The position numbers and the translations under genes were made by a program. Below the pieces are notes generated by a model, which was given only the letters and a program-made list of their open reading frames with translations, searched no databases and had not been told where the DNA came from. From the NCBI GenBank assembly GCA_018607905.1, contig JABBAP010000024.1, forward strand, positions 100,975 to 164,974: a stretch of 64,000 nucleotides of DNA. Reading direction: 5' to 3'. Of the stretch, positions 10,052 to 18,847 are shown piece after piece. The first letter of the stretch is position 1. Each line of letters opens with the position of its first letter. This DNA comes from Paracoccaceae bacterium. GTDB taxonomy: Bacteria > Pseudomonadota > Alphaproteobacteria > Rhodobacterales > Rhodobacteraceae.

Positions 10052-11527
10052 ATGACCTCTCCCATCTCCCCTAGCTTTATTGAGACTGATCTTGATCTAA
10101 TCGACGCATTTGAGGGTAAAATCGTTTGCTTTATGACCCCAGCAGGTGGCCTCGATCCGTTATCGCGTCGCGTGAACAAGCTGGCAAAGGGCGCATTGGC
10201 ACGTTTCTCCGAATCAACTGCCTTTGAAGAAATGAAAGTAGGCGGCGTTCAAACCATGGATTTTCCCGCCAGCATCAAAGCGAAATCCATCGTCGTGATC
10301 AAGCTTGGCAAAAAGGCCGATGCCGATGTGGCCCGCAATGCTGGCGCGGCGGCAATGAAATCTGTCGGCAAATCCGATGCAATGCTGCTTGCTGGCGCAA
10401 GTCGTTCAACGGCCGATGTAGCTCAGGGCATGGTCCTGCGCGCCTATGATTTCAACGATCATAAGTCGGGCGAAAAAACCGACCAAGGCACGCTCACAGT
10501 TGTTTGCACGGGTGCAACTGAAACCGAAACCGTCTTTGTCGCGAACCAAGCACAAAATGAAGGCGTCTTTTTCACACGCGATCTGGTCAATGAACCCGCA
10601 AACGTCCTAACCACCGAAACTTTTGCAGATCGCCTCATTGAGCTCGAAAAACTCGGCATGAAGGTCAAGGTCCTCGAAGAAGCGGACATGGGAAAACTCG
10701 GTATGGGCTCTCTCTTGTCAGTTGGGCTCGGCTCTCCAAGCCCATCAAAGCTGGTGGTTATGGAGTGGAACGGCGGCGGCGGCGAAAAACCCTTCGCCTT
10801 TGTTGGTAAAGGTGTCGTGTTCGATACAGGCGGCATTTCCATCAAACCTGCCGCTGGCATGGAAGACATGACAATGGATATGGGCGGCGCTGGAGTTGTT
10901 GCAGGCGTGATGAAAACTCTGGCCTTGCGCAAGGCTAAGGCAAACGTCGTCGGTCTTGTTGGGCTGGTTGAAAACATGCCAGACGGCAACGCGCAACGTC
11001 CTGGCGACGTGCGCACCTCGATGAAAGGCGACACAATTGAGGTGATCAACACCGACGCCGAAGGCCGTTTGGTGTTGGCGGACGTGCTGTGGTACGCGCA
11101 GAAAACCTATCAACCCACTGGCATGATTGATCTTGCGACCCTTACGGGTGCGATCATCATCGGCTTGGGCCATGATAACGCCGGCGTGTTTTCCAACAAC
11201 GACGGTCTATCGCGCATCTTCCTTAAGGCTGCCGAGGCCGAGGATGAGGGCGCATGGCGCATGCCACTCTCGCCCGCCTATCACAAATTGATCAAATCGC
11301 GCATCGCCGACATTAAAAACACGGGCGGGCGCGCAGCGGGTTCCATCACGGCAGCGGCCTTCCTCGAGGTTTTTGTTGAGCCAGACATGCCGTGGATTCA
11401 CCTTGATATCGCAGGCGTCGCATCCGTGAAATCGCCAACACCACTGTCCCCAGCAGGGGCCACAGGTTGGGGCGTTCGCGCATTGGATCGCCTGATCGCA
11501 GACAACTACGAATTGGCAGATGGCTGA
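10052..11527 (+). CDS. pepA: Leucyl aminopeptidase (M17)
   Basis: Dizinc cytosolic aminopeptidase releasing N-terminal residues from peptides. The 491 residues show the M17 signature NTDAEGR at 333-339, preceded by the metal-binding GKGVVFDTGG and DMGGAG segments. PepA homologues can also bind DNA, but nothing here tests that. Its stop overlaps holC by eight bases. The pepA-holC pairing is widespread in proteobacteria. Confidence 0.96.
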   Translation: MTSPISPSFIETDLDLIDAFEGKIVCFMTPAGGLDPLSRRVNKLAKGALARFSESTAFEEMKVGGVQTMDFPASIKAKSIVVIKLGKKADADVARNAGAAAMKSVGKSDAMLLAGASRSTADVAQGMVLRAYDFNDHKSGEKTDQGTLTVVCTGATETETVFVANQAQNEGVFFTRDLVNEPANVLTTETFADRLIELEKLGMKVKVLEEADMGKLGMGSLLSVGLGSPSPSKLVVMEWNGGGGEKPFAFVGKGVVFDTGGISIKPAAGMEDMTMDMGGAGVVAGVMKTLALRKAKANVVGLVGLVENMPDGNAQRPGDVRTSMKGDTIEVINTDAEGRLVLADVLWYAQKTYQPTGMIDLATLTGAIIIGLGHDNAGVFSNNDGLSRIFLKAAEAEDEGAWRMPLSPAYHKLIKSRIADIKNTGGRAAGSITAAAFLEVFVEPDMPWIHLDIAGVASVKSPTPLSPAGATGWGVRALDRLIADNYELADG

Positions 11528-11984
11528 GGTTTACTTCTACCACCTAACCTCTTCACCGCTGGAACAGGCTCTGCCTGATCTGCTGGAAAAGGTGCGCGGC
11601 AACGATTGGCGCGCCCTTATTCGCTGCACAGATCAAACACGCCTAAACAAACTCGATGCGCACCTGTGGCAGTACCGCGAAGACGCTTTCATGCCCCACG
11701 GTTTGGCAGGGGGCGATCACGATGCGGATCAGCCGATCCTGTTAACAACTGGCGCGGATAACGCCAACAACTCCGAAATCTTGCTGTTAACCCATCAAGC
11801 CAAAACAGACTCAGCCGAGGTCGCGAAATTCACGCGCGTCTGCATCATGTTCGATGGCAACAATCCAGATGAGCTGACAGCTGCGCGTGGCGATTGGAAA
11901 ACCCTAACAGATGCAGGTATTCCAGCCCAATACTGGGCCCAAGAAAACGGCCGCTGGACGAAAAAGGCGGAGAAAACCGCCTAA
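11520..11984 (+). CDS. holC: DNA polymerase III chi subunit
   Basis: Chi links the clamp loader to single-strand binding protein. The 154 residues begin EVYFYHLTSSPLEQALPDLL and include HLWQYREDAFMPHG, both typical of HolC. Overlaps the pepA end by eight bases, so it is translationally coupled. Ends two bases before the convergent aspartic protease gene. Confidence 0.92.
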   Translation: MAEVYFYHLTSSPLEQALPDLLEKVRGNDWRALIRCTDQTRLNKLDAHLWQYREDAFMPHGLAGGDHDADQPILLTTGADNANNSEILLLTHQAKTDSAEVAKFTRVCIMFDGNNPDELTAARGDWKTLTDAGIPAQYWAQENGRWTKKAEKTA

Positions 11985-11986
11985 TT

Positions 11987-12565
11987 TCATCGGCGCAGGA
12001 TCAACCGATCACCTTGTATGGAAATCTCGGAAAATTTGCTAAGATAGCTCATCCCCAAAAGCGACCCAAACATTTCGCCCCCATTCACTGAGGCGCGCAC
12101 ATCACGGTCCACAATATCGCCCAACACCACTTGATCCAAAACTGTAGACGCTGTTGCGACAGTTCCGTTTGCCGTGCTCGCACGCCCCAAATAGGCCAGT
12201 TTGTCTAAATCAATACCGATGATTTTTGCATCCGCTTGGCTCAACACAATCTCAGACGCGCCCGTATCCACGAAAAAACGAATGTCTTTGCCATTCACTT
12301 CCAGCGTTAAATGAAAATGGCCACCGTTGCCTCTAACCACTTCAAATCCATCCGCATTCGCGATTGCCCGTGACGGCGAAAACTGCTGCTGCAAGGTGTC
12401 CTTGAACCCGTATGCAATAAGAACACCCGCAAAAATAAGAACCCAAACAGCGGCCTGCATCAATGTTGTGCCAAGTCTTTCGCGATTGCCATACAAAAAG
12501 CCAGCGCCCAAAAATACCAGCAAAATCAACAGGTAAAAGAAATATGCCTTTTCGTCGCCGCTCAT
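11987..12565 (-). CDS. Clan AA retropepsin-like aspartic protease, TIGR02281 type
   Basis: Membrane-anchored aspartic protease candidate of 192 residues. Two N-terminal hydrophobic helices (about 8-27 and 33-52) precede a single aspartic protease domain with the active-site motif FFVDTGASEIVLS at about residue 107. With one DTG per chain it should dimerise like retropepsins. Substrate unknown. It overlaps MarC by ATGA (12562-12565) and ends the ABC-F/MarC/protease operon. Confidence 0.88.
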   Translation of the reverse strand: MSGDEKAYFFYLLILLVFLGAGFLYGNRERLGTTLMQAAVWVLIFAGVLIAYGFKDTLQQQFSPSRAIANADGFEVVRGNGGHFHLTLEVNGKDIRFFVDTGASEIVLSQADAKIIGIDLDKLAYLGRASTANGTVATASTVLDQVVLGDIVDRDVRASVNGGEMFGSLLGMSYLSKFSEISIQGDRLILRR

Positions 12566-13179
12566 AAAATGCCTAATCCTACCACGCCGTCCACCACAAA
12601 TTGCACGGCAAGGGCAGCCAGTAACATCCCCATCAATCGCGTTAGAACTGTGATCCCGACTTTGCCCAGTAACCGAGCTATTAAGCCAGAAATCAGGAAC
12701 AAACTCAGCACCACAATCAGCACAACAACCAAAGCGCCCATCGTAATCGACAGTGCTAAAAACGGATCATCGCCTTTACCAGCTAGCAAGATCACTGCAG
12801 CAATTGCTCCAGGCCCGACGATCAACGGTGTCGTTAATGGAAAAACAGACGGGTCAGGCTTTTCACCAGAATCGGCTTGGCTCTCACGCCGTTCGCCGCG
12901 TTTTTCAAACAGCATATCGACGGCAATTAGAAACAACAACAAACCGCCGGCTATTCGAAATGCGGGCATTCCAATACCGATGGTTGCCAAAATCGTATCA
13001 CCTGCAAAGGCAAAGATCGCCAATAAAACCAACGACAAACCTGTGGCGCGCAACGCAATGCTTCGCCGCTCACTGGCTTTGCGATCATTGGTCAGTGCGA
13101 TGAAAAAGGGCACCAATCCAATCGGATCAATAACCAGAAAAAGCGTTACGAAAGCCGTAAAAAATAAATCCCAAGTCAT
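12562..13179 (-). CDS. MarC family integral membrane protein
   Basis: Six-helix membrane protein of the MarC/UPF0056 family, whose function is not established. The helices include VTLFLVIDPIGLVPFFIALT near the N-terminus, a conserved family feature, and a Gly/Pro-rich VFPLTTPLIVGPGAIAAVI segment mid-protein. An upstream in-frame start exists, but the ATG at 13179 forms an ATGA overlap with the ABC-F stop and begins exactly at the conserved sequence (205 residues). Confidence 0.9.
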   Translation of the reverse strand: MTWDLFFTAFVTLFLVIDPIGLVPFFIALTNDRKASERRSIALRATGLSLVLLAIFAFAGDTILATIGIGMPAFRIAGGLLLFLIAVDMLFEKRGERRESQADSGEKPDPSVFPLTTPLIVGPGAIAAVILLAGKGDDPFLALSITMGALVVVLIVVLSLFLISGLIARLLGKVGITVLTRLMGMLLAALAVQFVVDGVVGLGIL

Positions 13180-15050
13180 TGCGCTTTTGCGACCTCTAAC
13201 TCCTCGGCTGCAGTTACCCACATTGCCTCTGCCCGTTTTAATCCATCGTTGATTTCGCGTGCTTTTCCTTGCAATACCCGCAGCTTATCACGGTTTACAG
13301 GTTCATACAGATCAGGGTCGATCAGGCGTTTTTCGATCTTGCCCTTCAACTCTTCCAGTTTTGCAACACGGGCTTCGCACTTCACGACCTCCGCCTGCAA
13401 TGGGGCGACTGCTTTGCGTTGCACAGCCGTAGGTTTGCGTTTTTCCTTGGGTTTTTTCTTACCCTCAGATGCCGCAACACCGCCACCGCCTCGTTCAGAC
13501 AGCAACAGTTTTTGGTAGGCGTCCAAATCATCGTTGTACGGTTTCACACCGCCGTCTTTGACCAACCACAACCGATCCGCGACCATGCCCACCAAATGGG
13601 GGTCGTGGCTTACCAAAATCACCGCGCCATCATACGCCATCAACGCGCGCACCAGTGCCTCGCGGCTTTCAATATCAAGGTGGTTTGTCGGCTCATCCAA
13701 AATTACCAAATGTGGTGCTTCCAACGTCGCGAGCAGCATCGACAAACGGGCTTTTTGCCCACCAGACAGGCTGCCAACCAACGTATCTGCTTGCTCAGGG
13801 CCAACACCGCCCTGCGCCAAACGCGAGCGCAATTGCGATGGCACCAGTTTCGGGCGTTCCCGCGCCAAATGCTGCAATGGCGTTTCATCCAGATGCAATT
13901 CATCCACCTGATGCTGCGCAAAATACCCGATCCGCAGCTTGGACGAGGCCACAACCTCACCCGCTTGCGGTTTCAGACGCGATGCAAACAATTTGGACAG
14001 CGTCGATTTACCCTGACCATTCGCGCCCAACAGCGCGATCCGATCATCCTGATCAATCCGCAGGTTCAAATTGCGCAGGATCGTCGTGTCGTCATAGCCA
14101 ACATCGACGCCGTCCAACTTAACGATTGGCGGGGACAGCTGTTCAGGGTTTGGAAAGTTAAAATTCGCGACATTATTTTCGGTGGCGGCTGCAATCGGCT
14201 CCATCCGTTCCAACATTTTCAAACGCGATTGCGCCTGTTTCGCCTTTGATGCCTTGGCGCGGAACCGATCCACAAACGCTTGCATGTGCGCGCGTTCTGC
14301 CGTTTGCTTCTTCGCCGCAGCCGCTTGTTCGGCCAGTTTCGCGCGGCGCACCGCATCAAACGTGTCGTAATTGCCCGTGTACAAGGTCAGCTTTTTGTCC
14401 TGCAAATGCAGGATCGCATTCACCGAGCGGTTCAACAACTGTCTATCGTGCGAAATCACCAAAACCGTGTGCGGATACTTCGCCAAATAGCCTTCCAGCC
14501 ACAACGTTCCCTCCAGATCGAGGTAGTTGGTCGGCTCATCGAGCAGTAGAACATCAGGCTCGGAAAACAGCACTGCTGCCAAGGCAACCCGCATCCGCCA
14601 ACCACCTGAATAATCCGCACAGGCTCGCGCTTGTGCTGCCTTATCAAAACCCAGCCCGTGCAAAATCGCCGCAGCCCGTGCTTCGGCGGAATAGGCCCCG
14701 ATATCGCCCAGTCGCGCATGAATATCCGCAATTCGCCCTGCATCCGTCGCTGTCTCAGATTCGGCTAGCAATGCTGCACGTTCGGTATCCGCCGCCAAAA
14801 CCGTTTCCAGCAGGCTGTCATCGGACGCCGGGGCTTCTTGCGCCACGCCGCCAATCTTGGCGCCACGGGGCACTTCGACAGTGCCGCCATCCATTGCTAA
14901 AACCCCGTTAATCATATGAAATAACGTGGTTTTTCCGGTTCCATTACGCCCAACAAAACCAACTTTGTGGCCTGTGGGAATGGTCGCGGACGCCTCGTTA
15001 AATAACTGGCGTCCGGAAATCGAGTAAGAGATATCTGTCAGTTTAAGCAT
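13176..15050 (-). CDS. ABC-F family ATPase (Uup/YheS-like)
   Basis: Soluble twin-ATPase of the ABC-F family, which acts on the ribosome rather than in transport. The first cassette has Walker A GRNGTGKTT (about 35-43), signature YSGGWRMR and DEPTNYLDLEG. A charged linker carries many Lys/Ala residues. The second cassette has GANGQGKSTL, LSGGQKARLS and DEPTNHLDIES. A Lys/Arg-rich C-terminal coiled coil (about 530-620) is like that of Uup. No transmembrane segments. The ATG at 15050 is chosen over an upstream TTG. Head of the operon with MarC and the aspartic protease. Confidence 0.93.
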   Translation of the reverse strand: MLKLTDISYSISGRQLFNEASATIPTGHKVGFVGRNGTGKTTLFHMINGVLAMDGGTVEVPRGAKIGGVAQEAPASDDSLLETVLAADTERAALLAESETATDAGRIADIHARLGDIGAYSAEARAAAILHGLGFDKAAQARACADYSGGWRMRVALAAVLFSEPDVLLLDEPTNYLDLEGTLWLEGYLAKYPHTVLVISHDRQLLNRSVNAILHLQDKKLTLYTGNYDTFDAVRRAKLAEQAAAAKKQTAERAHMQAFVDRFRAKASKAKQAQSRLKMLERMEPIAAATENNVANFNFPNPEQLSPPIVKLDGVDVGYDDTTILRNLNLRIDQDDRIALLGANGQGKSTLSKLFASRLKPQAGEVVASSKLRIGYFAQHQVDELHLDETPLQHLARERPKLVPSQLRSRLAQGGVGPEQADTLVGSLSGGQKARLSMLLATLEAPHLVILDEPTNHLDIESREALVRALMAYDGAVILVSHDPHLVGMVADRLWLVKDGGVKPYNDDLDAYQKLLLSERGGGGVAASEGKKKPKEKRKPTAVQRKAVAPLQAEVVKCEARVAKLEELKGKIEKRLIDPDLYEPVNRDKLRVLQGKAREINDGLKRAEAMWVTAAEELEVAKAQ

Positions 15051-15164
15051 GCCACGCAATGCCCCAGCGCACAGGCACTGTCAACCTGTGGCAGATGACC
15101 GCTTTCCAAGCCAGAACTTCCGTGTTATTTGCCCGCCAAACCACCAACCCAAAGGACCAATCAA

Positions 15165-15587
15165 ATGGCTATTGAGCGCACATTTTCTATCGTCAAACCA
15201 GACGCCACAAAACGCAACCTAACAGGCGCAATCTGCGCAATGCTCGAAGCAGGCGGCCTGCGCATCGTTGCACAAAAACGCATCCAGCTGACATTGGCAC
15301 AAGCACAAGCATTCTACGCCGTGCACGCTGAACGCCCGTTCTACGACGAATTGTGCGAATTCATGGTGTCCGAGCCAATCGTTGTTCAAGTGCTTGAGGG
15401 CGAAAACGCGATCCTGCGCAACCGCGAAATCATGGGCGCAACCAACCCAGCAGATGCAGACGCAGGCACAATCCGCAAAGAGCACGCGCTGTCTTTGGGC
15501 GAAAACTCGATCCACGGTTCAGACGCACCAGAAACAGCGGCCGAAGAAATCGCTTACTTCTTCTCTGGTCTAGAGTTGGTCGGTTAA
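15165..15587 (+). CDS. ndk: Nucleoside diphosphate kinase
   Basis: Transfers gamma-phosphate between NTPs and NDPs through a phosphohistidine. The 140 residues match family length. The start [18 protein letters not shown] is preceded by AAAGGA, and the active-site context is [12 protein letters not shown] near residue 116. The last codons (LELVG, stop) lie inside a 26-bp sequence repeated 59 bases downstream. Confidence 0.96.
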   Translation: MAIERTFSIVKPDATKRNLTGAICAMLEAGGLRIVAQKRIQLTLAQAQAFYAVHAERPFYDELCEFMVSEPIVVQVLEGENAILRNREIMGATNPADADAGTIRKEHALSLGENSIHGSDAPETAAEEIAYFFSGLELVG

Positions 15588-15593
15588 CGACCA
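15568..15593 (+). repeat. 26-bp direct repeat, copy 1 (end of ndk)
   Basis: This sequence spans the last ndk codons and stop and is identical to 15627-15652. It contains a small hairpin with arms TGGTCG/CGACCA around GTTAA. Copy 2 lies wholly outside the gene, which suggests tandem duplication of the gene end. Confidence 0.9.
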
Positions 15594-15603
15594 ACTGACG
15601 GCA

Positions 15604-15622
15604 AGACTTTGGAACAAAGTCT
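15604..15622 (+). repeat. Perfect hairpin between the two ndk-end repeats
   Basis: Arms AGACTTTG and CAAAGTCT, with a 3-base GAA loop, sit between the two copies of the 26-bp repeat. No U-run follows, so it is more likely an mRNA 3' structure than a terminator on its own. Confidence 0.6.
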
Positions 15623-15626
15623 GAGA

Positions 15627-15652
15627 GTCTAGAGTTGGTCGGTTAACGACCA
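15627..15652 (+). repeat. 26-bp direct repeat, copy 2 (downstream of ndk)
   Basis: Exact copy of 15568-15593, positioned 59 bases later in the ndk 3' untranslated region. It repeats the TGGTCG/CGACCA hairpin and the in-frame stop triplet. Confidence 0.9.
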
Positions 15653-15668
15653 GCCCACATAAATTAGG

Positions 15669-15695
15669 AAAAAGGGGCCTTCGTGGCCCCTTTTT
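15669..15695 (+). terminator. Bidirectional intrinsic terminator, ndk / TfoX-C gene
   Basis: Perfect 11-bp stem AAAAAGGGGCC/GGCCCCTTTTT around a TTCGT loop. The T-run on each strand makes it usable for ndk (plus) and for the convergent minus-strand operon. The stop codon of that operon lies in the stem. Confidence 0.9.
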
Positions 15696-16032
15696 ACGTC
15701 TTACGCTCTACAACGCCCAACGCATTCAGCTCTTTTTCCAAGGCAGACAACCCAATATCAGCAGGCGTTAACCGTGCCTTTATCGCATCAAACCGCACCT
15801 TCAACGCGTCTTTTTCTTTGCCTTTGCAATCATTCCATGGCCGCCCTTGCAACGCCATCACCAGCACATAATATCCGATGAAATGTGGATTTCCGCCCGC
15901 TTTTAACGCCTGAAAATACGCTTCATCCGGCCCTAAATCACGCAACTGATCCGCAGTAACAATCCCAGCGCGCGCATAAAACTCATCTGACGCAGGTCCA
16001 AGGTTTCGAATGCTAGAAGGTTTTTCGTTCAT
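15694..16032 (-). CDS. TfoX/Sxy C-terminal domain protein
   Basis: Protein of 112 residues that matches the TfoX C-terminal domain: IRNLGPASDEFYARAGI near the start, then the DQLRDLGPDEAYFQAL and GRPWND segments. The helix-hairpin-helix-like fold suggests nucleic-acid or protein binding. The N-terminal domain of full-length competence regulators is missing, so a competence role cannot be assumed. Overlaps purN by ATGA (16029-16032); third gene after purM-purN. Confidence 0.8.
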   Translation of the reverse strand: MNEKPSSIRNLGPASDEFYARAGIVTADQLRDLGPDEAYFQALKAGGNPHFIGYYVLVMALQGRPWNDCKGKEKDALKVRFDAIKARLTPADIGLSALEKELNALGVVERKT

Positions 16033-16598
16033 AAAGTCTTTATGAAGGTTTTCAGAACGGCGGGATACAATTTATGTTCTTCCAGCAAGACCCGCGCTGC
16101 CAAATCATCTGCGGTATCACCGTCTAGAATAGGAACTGCCACTTGCCCCAAAATTGGCCCGTCATCCAATTCAGCAGTCACCAAATGCACAGAAACGCCG
16201 GCTTCTGAATCCCCAGCATCCAATGCGCGTTGATGCGTGTTTAGCCCTTTGTATTTCGGCAGCAGAGAGGGATGAATATTCAACATCCGCCCTTCCCATT
16301 GCGCCGTGAATTCAGCCGTCAGAACGCGCATAAACCCTGCCAAACATATCACATTCACAACATTATCTTGCAAAATTTGGCTAATTTTTGTCTCAAAACT
16401 AGCACGATCCGAATAATCACGGTGGTCAACCACTGCCGTTTTAATTCCACGTGCGCGGGCTTTTTCCAACCCACCAGCATCCGCTGAGTTGGCTAATACC
16501 AGCACAGGTTCCGCGTCAATTTCGCCTGTCTGCATGGCATCAACCAAGGACACCATATTCGATCCGCCACCCGATATGAAAATGGCGACCCGTTTCAT
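16029..16598 (-). CDS. purN: Phosphoribosylglycinamide formyltransferase
   Basis: Formylates GAR using 10-formyl-THF, step three of purine synthesis. The 189 residues carry the phosphate-binding ISGGGSNM near residue 9 and the catalytic NIHPSLLP around residues 106-113. The catalytic Asp is in ELDDGPILGQ near 144. Its ATG shares a base with the purM stop (TAATG). Confidence 0.96.
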   Translation of the reverse strand: MKRVAIFISGGGSNMVSLVDAMQTGEIDAEPVLVLANSADAGGLEKARARGIKTAVVDHRDYSDRASFETKISQILQDNVVNVICLAGFMRVLTAEFTAQWEGRMLNIHPSLLPKYKGLNTHQRALDAGDSEAGVSVHLVTAELDDGPILGQVAVPILDGDTADDLAARVLLEEHKLYPAVLKTFIKTL

Positions 16599-17641
16599 TA
16601 CAGCGCGCCTGAATAAACGACCCCGTCGCCCTGAACCACACGGCCAATGCGCATGGCGTCAACGCCTTCAGAAATCAGTGCGGCCATAACATCATCCGCT
16701 TGATCCGCACTCGCAATCGCGATCATGCCAAGGCCACAGTTGAACGTTTTCAACGCCTCTGCTTGTTCTAAACCTGCGCCATTGATCAGCCAATCAAACA
16801 CAGGCAGGCGTGTCCAAGCATCCAAATCAATCTCTGCGCCCAATCCCTCAGGCAACGCACGCGGCAGGTTTTCAGTCAATCCACCACCCGTGATATGCGC
16901 CAACCCGTGCAAACCACCTGTTTTCAGCGCAGCCACTGCGGGGCGTACATAAATCCGTGTTGGTTCCAGCAATGCCTCGCCCAAGGTTCCATCGCCAAAC
17001 GGGCAGGGGGCATCCCACGCCAAACCAGATTGCTCCACGATTTTACGCACCAAGGAATAGCCATTTGAATGCACACCGCTCGATGGCATCCCAATCAAAA
17101 CATCGCCATCCGATACACCCGCAGGCAACATCGCTCCACGTTCCATCGCGCCCACAGAAAAACCCGCCAGATCAAAATCATCGGCTTCGTACATGCCTGG
17201 CATTTCGGCAGTTTCACCACCCACCAACGCCGTATTTGCCTGACGACAGCCCTCTGCAATGCCCTCAATCACCTGCGCAGCACTGTCCACATCCAGCTTA
17301 CCTGTCGCAAAATAATCGAGGAAAAACAAAGGCACAGCGCCCTGACAGATCAGATCATTCACGCACATCGCCACCAGATCAATGCCAACCGTGTTCACAT
17401 GCCCAGTATCAATCGCGATCCGCAGTTTCGTACCTACACCGTCTGTCGCTGAAACCAAAATTGGATCGTTAAACCCAGCAGCCTTCAGATCGAACATCGC
17501 GCCAAAACCACCAAGTCCGTCCATTACGCCCGCACGCTTTGTGCTTGCGGCGGCGGGTTTAATCCGGTCCACTAGCGCGTTGCCTGCATCAATATCCACC
17601 CCTGCATCCGCATAGGTTAGGCTGTTCTTACGATCACTCAT
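16598..17641 (-). CDS. purM: Phosphoribosylformylglycinamidine cyclo-ligase
   Basis: AIR synthetase, step five of purine synthesis. Typical length (347 residues), with [14 protein letters not shown] at the N-terminus, the ATP-site [11 protein letters not shown] segment, [11 protein letters not shown] and [13 protein letters not shown]. Precedes purN with a one-base overlap. The pur genes of this window are in two clusters: here and at 56.7-62.4 kb. Confidence 0.96.
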   Translation of the reverse strand: MSDRKNSLTYADAGVDIDAGNALVDRIKPAAASTKRAGVMDGLGGFGAMFDLKAAGFNDPILVSATDGVGTKLRIAIDTGHVNTVGIDLVAMCVNDLICQGAVPLFFLDYFATGKLDVDSAAQVIEGIAEGCRQANTALVGGETAEMPGMYEADDFDLAGFSVGAMERGAMLPAGVSDGDVLIGMPSSGVHSNGYSLVRKIVEQSGLAWDAPCPFGDGTLGEALLEPTRIYVRPAVAALKTGGLHGLAHITGGGLTENLPRALPEGLGAEIDLDAWTRLPVFDWLINGAGLEQAEALKTFNCGLGMIAIASADQADDVMAALISEGVDAMRIGRVVQGDGVVYSGAL

Positions 17642-17711
17642 GGGGGCCTCCAGAATCTGTTGCCTCCCATTACCCCATTGCGCTTAGGAATTGCCAGCCT
17701 AGAGTGCAAGA

Positions 17712-18611
17712 ATGACCCAAGATCGCCCTCTCCTCGGCATTGCTTTCATGGTTGGTTTTTGCTTCCTCGCTCCGATGGGTGACGCAATTGCCAAACTGCT
17801 CGGCGATACCATCCCTTTGATCCAATTGCTTTTTGTGCGGTTTATCGCGCAAATGGTGCTGTTGTGGCCGATCATTTGGTTCACCAGATTACCTGTTAAA
17901 ATGCCGCGCCGCCTGTTCTGGTTGATGGTGTTACGCACGCTTCTCCACATCATCGGAATCGGCGCGATGTTCACCTCGCTGCGCTACCTTCCGCTTGCCG
18001 ATGCCGTCGCCATCGCCTTTGTCATGCCGTTCATCATGCTGCTTTTAGGGAAGTACTTCTTATCCGAGGAGGTCGGCATTCACCGCCTTGGCGCCTGCGC
18101 TGTCGGATTTGTCGGTACACTTCTTGTGGTTCAACCGAGCTTTGCCGATGTCGGCGCACCTGCACTCCTGCCGCTTGTTGTTGCCGTGGTTTTTGCCCTG
18201 TTCATGTTGGTCACGCGCAAAGTGGCTAAAGAAGTCGATGCCATGAACCTGCAAGCGCAATCAGGCATTATCGCCACCGTTTTACTGGGCATAATACTAA
18301 TAGCGTCACGCGGTTCTGAAATCGAGGCGCTGCAAATTGTCGCCCCAACCCAAACAGAATGGTTCTGGCTGATCGCAATCGGCACTTTTGGCACAGTCGG
18401 ACACCTGTTTATGACTTGGTCCTTGCGCTATGCTCCATCCGCCACGCTTGCGCCGATGCAATACCTTGAAATCCCTGTGGCCACCGTTATCGGCTTTATC
18501 ATGTTTCGCGATTTTCCCAACGGGCTTGCGGCACTCGGGATAGCCATCACGGTTGGGGCAGGGCTGTACATTATCTTTCGCGAACAACGTCTTTCCCGCC
18601 AAACCGCTTGA
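17712..18611 (+). CDS. DMT family transporter (EamA)
   Basis: Ten-helix inner-membrane transporter made of two EamA repeats (about residues 10-140 and 150-290), 299 residues. The first contains LRTLLHIIGIGAMFTSLRYLPLADAVAIAF-like sequence, typical of drug/metabolite exporters. Substrate cannot be told from sequence. Divergent from purM with a 70-base gap. Confidence 0.88.
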   Translation: MTQDRPLLGIAFMVGFCFLAPMGDAIAKLLGDTIPLIQLLFVRFIAQMVLLWPIIWFTRLPVKMPRRLFWLMVLRTLLHIIGIGAMFTSLRYLPLADAVAIAFVMPFIMLLLGKYFLSEEVGIHRLGACAVGFVGTLLVVQPSFADVGAPALLPLVVAVVFALFMLVTRKVAKEVDAMNLQAQSGIIATVLLGIILIASRGSEIEALQIVAPTQTEWFWLIAIGTFGTVGHLFMTWSLRYAPSATLAPMQYLEIPVATVIGFIMFRDFPNGLAALGIAITVGAGLYIIFREQRLSRQTA

Positions 18612-18652
18612 CGCCTAAGCACGCCGATTGTATCGCTGCGGTACTGATCTGG

Positions 18653-18729
18653 GGGCCTGTAGCTCAGTTGGTTAGAGCAGAGCGCTCATAACGCTTTGGT
18701 CGTAGGTTCGAGTCCTACCGGGCCTACCA
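18653..18729 (+). tRNA. tRNA with CAT anticodon (elongator Met or Ile2)
   Basis: 77-nt cloverleaf with acceptor arms GGGCCTG/CGGGCCT, D-arm AGCTCAGTTGGTTAGAGC, anticodon loop CTCATAA, T-arm GTAGG TTCGAGT CCTAC, discriminator A and encoded CCA. A paired first position excludes the initiator tRNA. Met versus lysidine-modified Ile(CAU) cannot be decided from this sequence alone. Confidence 0.93.
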
Positions 18730-18730
18730 C

Positions 18731-18757
18731 CCACGCTTTTTCTCAGAAAATGCGTGG
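18731..18757 (+). repeat. Hairpin directly downstream of the CAT tRNA
   Basis: 12-bp arms (CCACGCTTTTTC / GAAAATGCGTGG, one mismatch) around TCA, starting two bases after CCA. No strong U-run follows. Probable 3' processing or termination structure of the tRNA transcript. Confidence 0.55.
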
Positions 18758-18847
18758 ATACCCAGCTCCCACAATTCCCAAGCAGCAGGTTAATTTGGCA
18801 AAGCCAAAATGACCGAGAGCGCCTCTCAGAAACGCCCTAAACGCCGC

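Noticed and set aside
13269..14249. Long plus-strand ORF antisense to the ABC-F gene
   Set aside because: Shadow of a strongly conserved gene; composition (many Arg/Gln/His) is typical of an antisense frame.
18653..18729. Initiator tRNA
   Set aside because: The first acceptor position is paired (G-U), so the C-A mismatch of the bacterial initiator is missing.
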